A stretch of DNA of 10,922 nucleotides. Origin: Phoronis ovalis (Eukaryota > Phoronida > Phoronidae). The notes under the pieces were generated by a model, which saw only the letters and a program-made list of their open reading frames with translations, was not told where the DNA came from and ran no database searches. Made by a program: the position numbers and the translations under genes. The first letter of the stretch is position 1; every line of letters starts with the position of its first letter. The DNA is taken from positions 1-10,922 of the forward strand of contig JAOXYB010058335.1 in the NCBI GenBank assembly GCA_028565635.1, in the 5' to 3' direction. Below are positions 8,601 through 10,922 of this stretch, one piece after another.

Positions 8601-10922
8601 CGAAGCATCTTCAGTGCATTCCCAACGACTACCTATTTCGTTTCCTCCAACAAATTCTATTGGTTCAGACATGGAGTATTGTGGGTCCAAGCAGTGCAAA
8701 AGCTCACATGTTGGTGGACTAACATCGACTGTTAATCCGTCGGCAATAATTGTTGTAGATTCAGCAGCATGATTAACAACGGTTACAATAAGGTAATAAA
8801 TATTTGGTCTAAAAAACGATTCCAAAGCATTTATTGTAGAATTCAAACTGACATTTTCAAGAGTTTCATAAATTCCTGGAGATAATGTTAAATTTGTCAA
8901 TGTCAAGTTTAAGAGCTCAAAATTATCAGGCTGACAAGTAGAGTTACACACAAAATCACATTCGTGTTCGCAGACCGGACATGGTTCAGCAACTAAACTC
9001 ATAGGTACAATATTTGGTATGCCATTATTCATATCTCCAAGTCCTACCCATACCTCTTTTATCTTACTCTCTGTATCGTAGAAAGGCCTTCCAAAATGAC
9101 AAGGTTTTTCCTTTGGTAGAGCAACAAGTAAGCTTTTTATCAAAGCTTCAGATTTATATGAATGAAATGGATCATTATCATCTGGGATATAGTTATTTCT
9201 ATTCCAGACATGTGCGTGAATAGAAGCTTGAATAGGCTTGCGTATTTCAAAAAGAATAGCTGTTTCCTTGTTAGCAATAAACAAAATAAGATTCCAGGTT
9301 TCTTTTCCAGTTGTTTCGTCCTTTTTTAAAGAAAATGTGTAATCCAACTCTGTTATAGTTGGATTGAAATCTAATTGAACCCATTCCGATTTTATTTCGT
9401 TTTCGTTATCAATCGCCCAAATCAGACAAAACCACGTTTCTTTCTTGCCTAAGGGAAATCCAAGAACGTGAATTCCAAATCCAGGTTTTGCCACATTTAG
9501 CGAGTTTGTATTTAAGCTGGCGTTGTAAGAAACATTTACAAACACGTTTTCTTCTGTGCTGCTAGTTGGTAATTCGTTTGCAGGAGCCGTCATATTTTTG
9601 TCATGTAATGTCAAGTTTTGGATGCTAACATCTCTAGTTAAATTTGCTTGTTTAAAATCTTCCTCTCTTGGATCATCTGGTACATTTGGAAGCTCAAAAT
9701 TACTAAAAAAGTTTTGAAATGTTGACGTTTCTGCTATAGCAAAAGTAGTTACCATTTCTGTACCTTGAATTCCTTGTAAAGTGACTGTATAGTTCCCTTC
9801 GTAGGTACTCATAGTATGCAAAATTCCACCTGAAAGTTCCAAGTTTACCTGGTTGAAATCTAGCTTAGCAACTAAAACGATTTCATTCTGCTGATTAAGA
9901 AAAATGTTTTCTGGTTTGTAATATGATGTGTGAAAATAGCTTGTTGGTTGAGAGACAAACTTGTGAATATTTTGAAAAAGATCGTCGTTAGTTCCAAAAG
10001 GGACCCTCCATTGTGTTTCACAAGTCTTTGTAACATTTGTATGACTTATTGCGATTATCGCGTCCACAGCTGAAAGAGACGTTTGGTAGAGCTTACTAGT
10101 GGTCCAATCTGATCCATATTTAACTGCACCGCCAGCAGGTGGCATGCCATCAAGAAAAATTGGCAAACTCCACAAAGAAACCGATATCCTTGCATAGTTA
10201 GTAGCCATTATCTTTACTACATATGGTGTGAACATTTTCAGATTCAAATTTTCCAGTAGAATGTTAGTATCATTCCTAACTTGAATTGGTGGTGAGATTA
10301 ATTCTAAAAAGTCTTTGTTAAATATTTGTTCAGGACAAGCTGTTTGTTCAAATAGACTTATTACATAATATTTAATGTCACTTTCTGGGTCATGGAATCC
10401 ATTCCATTGAACAAATATATCATTGGATGAACTTATAAAGGTAACTTCTTCAGATTCAATACCAACTTGAATTCGTCCTTGAACTGGGGGAGTTGTGTCT
10501 ATAATAACAGGTTCAGAAATTGCAGTAATGCAATTGTCAGCTGCATCAAATGCGCGAACTGTTACAAAGTAATCGTGCCCATGCAACATAATAAGATTAT
10601 CAAATTGTGCAAATGTGTCCAAACCAAAATTTGTCAAAGGATATATGTCACTGGGGTCGTAATCGCTTGCCCTCTTGCATGTTGTGGTAAAATTGGGTAA
10701 TTTGCTGGATATCCCTGCTTCATATTCAAGTAGTGGTATCTCTGAAACGAAGTCCGTCCACGATACTTGTAAGGAAACAGTGTTGCTTTGTGCTTTAGGC
10801 ACTCGAATAATTCCAGGCAAGATATGTGCCCGATAACCCACATAAACGCCGTTAGAAGATTCTTCTACATGGCTACCAGCTGCACTATAAGCCCTGACTG
10901 TGATGTAATATTTAACTGTTTT
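2233..10922 (-). CDS. Type I membrane adhesion-like receptor (FN3-like/cadherin-like/EGF/TM), ten exons, 5' partial, in-frame TAA
   Basis: This is the full extent of a spliced minus-strand gene; the joined coding sequence is 10922-8246, 7921-7792, 7541-7366, 7121-7020, 6567-6417, 5960-5815, 5508-5411, 5212-5081, 4388-3424, 2686-2233 (5031 nt, 1677 codons counting both stops). Intron phases are 1,2,1,1,2,1,0,0,2 and all agree across junctions. Order of parts (residue 1 = first codon in window): FN3-like repeats 1-~270, beta-rich module ~475-645, Cys cluster 648-663, FN3-like ~664-935, unclear ~936-1190, cadherin-like ~1195-1297 and ~1298-1422, EGF 1427-1466, partial EGF 1469-1493, membrane helix ~1497-1520, tail to 1676. 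The role is inferred, from domain types only, to be extracellular adhesion or ligand recognition. Codon 1431 is TAA although the frame remains open beyond it, so this allele may be nonfunctional or encode a shed form. I do not recognise a named orthologue. Confidence 0.85.
2687..3423 (-). other. Intron 9 (737 bp) carrying a GC-rich insertion
   Basis: It begins GTAAAT and ends TTTTTAG, splitting the codon that joins the membrane helix to the cytoplasmic tail. It contains the CpG-containing, G-run element described separately at about 2859-3080. Confidence 0.82.
2859..3080. mobile_element. GC-rich dispersed-repeat remnant in last intron
   Basis: Within an otherwise AT-rich intron this block starts with CCC and ten G (2863-2872), contains GCCGGC (2941-2946), a perfect 16-bp palindrome CGTAACGCGCGTTACG (2948-2963), several CpGs, and G-runs such as GGGGTG and AAGGGGTC up to about 3060. 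Openings of the form CCCGGGGGGGG followed by a GGGT/CATAT-like segment are familiar from dispersed repeats of marine invertebrates. No coding sequence, target-site duplication or clear terminal repeat was found, so both edges and the class are guesses. Confidence 0.4.
3424..4388 (-). CDS. Exon 9: cadherin-like domains, EGF domains, transmembrane helix; contains TAA
   Basis: Acceptor TTTGTATTGTAG|GTTATT; donor ATGAGAAG|GTAAAT (phase 2 out). It encodes VNEDSP...IDPENDP...LIYKPNKNYNGEDHLTV...VNEINDPP, a clear cadherin-like repeat of the tandem-95 kind (about residues 1205-1297), then a degenerate second unit (to ~1422). EGF1 (genomic 3603-3722) has all six cysteines, with C4-x-C5 (CSC) and an eight-residue C5-C6 gap. 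EGF2 (3522-3596) starts EINEC, a calcium-binding signature, has GSYQC, and stops after C4. A 24-residue hydrophobic helix (3441-3512, VPAVITI...AVAIG) is followed by HRMRR, the positive-inside flank of a type I protein. The frame is interrupted once, by TAA at 3708-3710 inside EGF1. Confidence 0.87.
3708..3710 (-). other. In-frame TAA inside the EGF domain
   Basis: The frame reads NPCQAG-stop-CQGSYNDPDC: the stop occupies one residue position between EGF cysteines 1 and 2, and the same frame continues open for 245 codons. A single base change would turn it into a sense codon. It lies 284 nt upstream of the last exon junction, so nonsense-mediated decay would be expected if it is genuine. No frame-preserving splice pair that removes it was found by eye. 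Confidence 0.9.
4389..5080 (-). other. Intron 8 (692 bp) carrying a hairpin repeat array
   Basis: It begins GTTTGT and ends GTATTGTAG, between phase-0 ends. More than half of it is the repeat array annotated at 4641-5005; a related inverted pair (about 4547-4585) lies just outside. Confidence 0.83.
4641..5005. repeat. Diverged ~120-bp tandem repeat made of inverted A/T-rich arms
   Basis: Three blocks begin alike at 4641 (AAATGAGCC), 4761 (AAATTGGGG) and 4881 (AAATCAGGG), exactly 120 bp apart. Each holds copies of the arm TCCTTTTCCTTATTCG and its complement CGAATAAGGAAAAAGGA in alternating orientation, e.g. 4691-4706 with 4716-4732, then 4741-4755, 4798-4811, 4821-4836 and 4918-4936 with 4938-4955. 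Adjacent arms can pair with loops of about 2-10 nt, so single-stranded DNA or pre-mRNA could fold into a row of hairpins. Arm number and spacing differ between blocks. It lies wholly within an intron. It could be an internally amplified foldback element; no transposase is present. Confidence 0.75.
5081..5212 (-). CDS. Exon 8: leads into cadherin-like domain
   Basis: Acceptor TGTGTTTTTGCAG|ATTTG and donor GATAAG|GTTTGT bound 132 bp, exactly 44 codons, phase 0 on both sides. The first part is basic (SASGRRTRDV); an RR-T-R run here could be a proprotein-processing site, which is inference. The last part (VNQAPVLLDK) is the usual entry strand of cadherin-like tandem-95 repeats and runs straight on into exon 9 (VIYVNEDSP). 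Skipping it would keep the frame. Confidence 0.83.
5411..5508 (-). CDS. Exon 7: Cys-containing extracellular segment
   Basis: Acceptor CACAATTAG|ATTCCC and donor GTTAAG|GTATGC bound 98 bp (phase 1 in, phase 0 out). It encodes SQLWREACESCNLCAADTGS and then a short strand with an NWT sequon. Three cysteines fall within seven residues (CESCNLC); with those in exon 3 and exon 8 they could make local disulfides. It probably completes the beta-rich unit begun in exon 6 (YYDP then LWREAC). Confidence 0.82.
5509..5814 (-). other. Intron 6 (306 bp)
   Basis: It begins GTAAGAAC and ends CAATTAG. AT-rich, nothing further recognised. Confidence 0.8.
5815..5960 (-). CDS. Exon 6: beta-rich extracellular segment
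   Basis: Acceptor ATACTTTTAG|ATACAG and donor GATCCTG|GTAAGA bound 146 bp. It encodes TSIYIAPAGNKVSLSAPIEM and then VTFNP...IPLILYYDP, which reads as alternating beta strands. The pattern (Pro-x-hydrophobic strand, then L-Y-Y-D before a Trp in the next exon) resembles ZU5-like beta domains, but this is only a weak resemblance. A second AG six bases downstream (5955-5956) is also in frame. Confidence 0.84.
5961..6416 (-). other. Intron 5 (456 bp)
   Basis: It begins GTATGT and ends ACTTTTAG. AT-rich; no repeat or coding signal recognised. The open frame upstream of exon 6 (to 6016) is intronic. Confidence 0.8.
6417..6567 (-). CDS. Exon 5: extracellular segment, unassigned
   Basis: Acceptor CTCTTTATAG|GCGAC and donor GGAAG|GTATGT bound 151 bp, phase 1 in and phase 2 out. 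It encodes DGSVLVGKLGKSDLEARYGS and onward to a basic end (SRRLIGR). Small residues and Ser/Thr are frequent. No family recognised. It lies before a short beta-rich stretch in the next exon and may form one domain with it. Confidence 0.82.
6568..7019 (-). other. Intron 4 (452 bp)
   Basis: It begins GTAACA and ends CTTTATAG. AT-rich and without recognisable repeats or further coding sequence. Confidence 0.78.
7020..7121 (-). CDS. Exon 4: extracellular segment
   Basis: Acceptor CTCTGTTTCAG|GACCC has a good pyrimidine tract; the donor is ATGACCG|GTAACA. The 102 bp keep the frame (phase 1 in, phase 1 out) and encode an acidic run (PDDDII) followed by a hydrophilic stretch and NGEINISLKMT with one sequon. 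It is too short to have a line of its own in a normal ORF scan on this strand. It is a symmetric 1-1 exon, so skipping it would keep the frame. Confidence 0.78.
7366..7541 (-). CDS. Exon 3: extracellular linker or FN3-like remainder
   Basis: Acceptor TTGTGCAG|TATTTC and a near-ideal donor AAAA|GTAAGTA bound 176 bp. It encodes SISYLAKRNYSDYENYQRRE and onward to TVCVKR, with two cysteines and one NYS sequon. Entry phase 2 and exit phase 1 match the neighbours. No domain is recognised with certainty; the HHKLHAVSRAHKKT stretch could be the last strands of an FN3-like fold. Confidence 0.82.
7792..7921 (-). CDS. Exon 2: completes FN3-like repeat
   Basis: Acceptor CGTATTTTCAG|AATGG and donor ACGAG|GTAGGT bound 130 bp of open frame. 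It joins exon 1 in phase 1 (TAC G|AA) to give FYEWEIGSEDG, the kind of strand-C motif that follows WSGGPDTA in FN3-like repeats of invertebrate multidomain proteins. It contains one NST sequon and ends in phase 2. The phase fit on both sides is the main evidence. Confidence 0.85.
7922..8245 (-). other. Intron 1 (324 bp)
   Basis: It begins GTAAGG and ends TTTTCAG, and separates phase-1 coding ends. AT-rich; nothing else recognised inside. Confidence 0.85.
8246..10922 (-). CDS. Exon 1 of window (5' partial): FN3-like repeats, beta-rich module, Cys cluster
   Basis: The reading frame is open from the window edge with no intron for 892 codons, so there is no start codon here. Residues 1-33 are the end of an FN3-like domain (YYITVRAYSAAG, the usual G-strand region). 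A second runs ~36-141, ends YFVTVRAFDAADN, and leads into DTTPP (142-146). A third follows (NDIFVQWNGFHDPES) to DGMPP (258-262). A less recognisable stretch follows, then a beta-rich module from GFGIHV (481) with paired aromatic and Cys residues, then six cysteines within ~18 residues, then an FN3-like domain ending ADGLTVDVSPP (VDVSPP 732-737) and the start of another. At least 16 N-x-S/T sequons support an extracellular location. The donor is TTTTACG|GTAAGG at 8246/8245 (phase 1). Reading on past this donor gives a short hydrophobic tail ending at 8145, which is probably intron. Confidence 0.88.

Noticed and set aside
10634-10843. 69-codon minus-strand frame overlapping the large exon
   Set aside because: Other-frame shadow; the frame encoding the FN3-like repeats is open to the window edge and carries the domain motifs.

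Overview
The window looks like nuclear DNA from a non-vertebrate animal. It is visibly AT-rich and has spliceosomal GT..AG introns of about 200-740 bp. The encoded protein is of the extracellular multidomain type common in marine invertebrates such as sponges, cnidarians, molluscs and non-vertebrate deuterostomes. I cannot fix the phylum from the sequence. There is no sign of bacterial organisation: no operons, no ribosome binding sites, and coding blocks that join only across introns.

One gene dominates. It lies on the minus strand and runs from beyond the right edge (10922) down to a stop codon at 2233-2235. I reconstruct ten exons: 10922-8246, 7921-7792, 7541-7366, 7121-7020, 6567-6417, 5960-5815, 5508-5411, 5212-5081, 4388-3424 and 2686-2233. 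All nine introns are GT..AG, every junction phase matches, and the joined length (5031 nt) is a multiple of three. The 5' end (signal peptide and further N-terminal domains) is outside the window. In N-to-C order the product has fibronectin-III-like beta-sandwich repeats, an unassigned beta-rich module ending in a tight cysteine cluster, another FN3-like pair, a less clear region, a cadherin-like (tandem-95 type) domain with a degenerate second one, one full EGF domain, a calcium-binding-type EGF cut off after its fourth cysteine, a single transmembrane helix and a cytoplasmic tail of about 150 residues with NPTF and NPDY motifs. This is a type I cell-surface adhesion or recognition receptor architecture.

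The most striking point is an in-frame TAA (3708-3710) between the first and second cysteines of the complete EGF domain. The same frame stays open for 245 more codons through both EGFs, the membrane helix, a correctly phased intron and the tail. The locus is therefore a recently broken allele, a sequencing error, or a gene with readthrough or editing. If translated as read, the product would lack its membrane anchor.

The rest is non-coding. At 108-228 there is a 121-bp uninterrupted pyrimidine tract made of a 21-bp tandem repeat. At about 313-426 there is a cluster of nuclear-receptor-like half-sites including a perfect DR1. From 430 to about 1700 I see no supportable gene. A candidate poly(A) signal for the minus-strand gene lies at 1707-1712. 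The last intron carries a GC-rich, CpG-containing insertion that looks like a dispersed-repeat remnant (about 2859-3080). The intron at 4389-5080 carries a hairpin-forming array with a period of about 120 bp. No tRNA, rRNA or CRISPR array was recognised.
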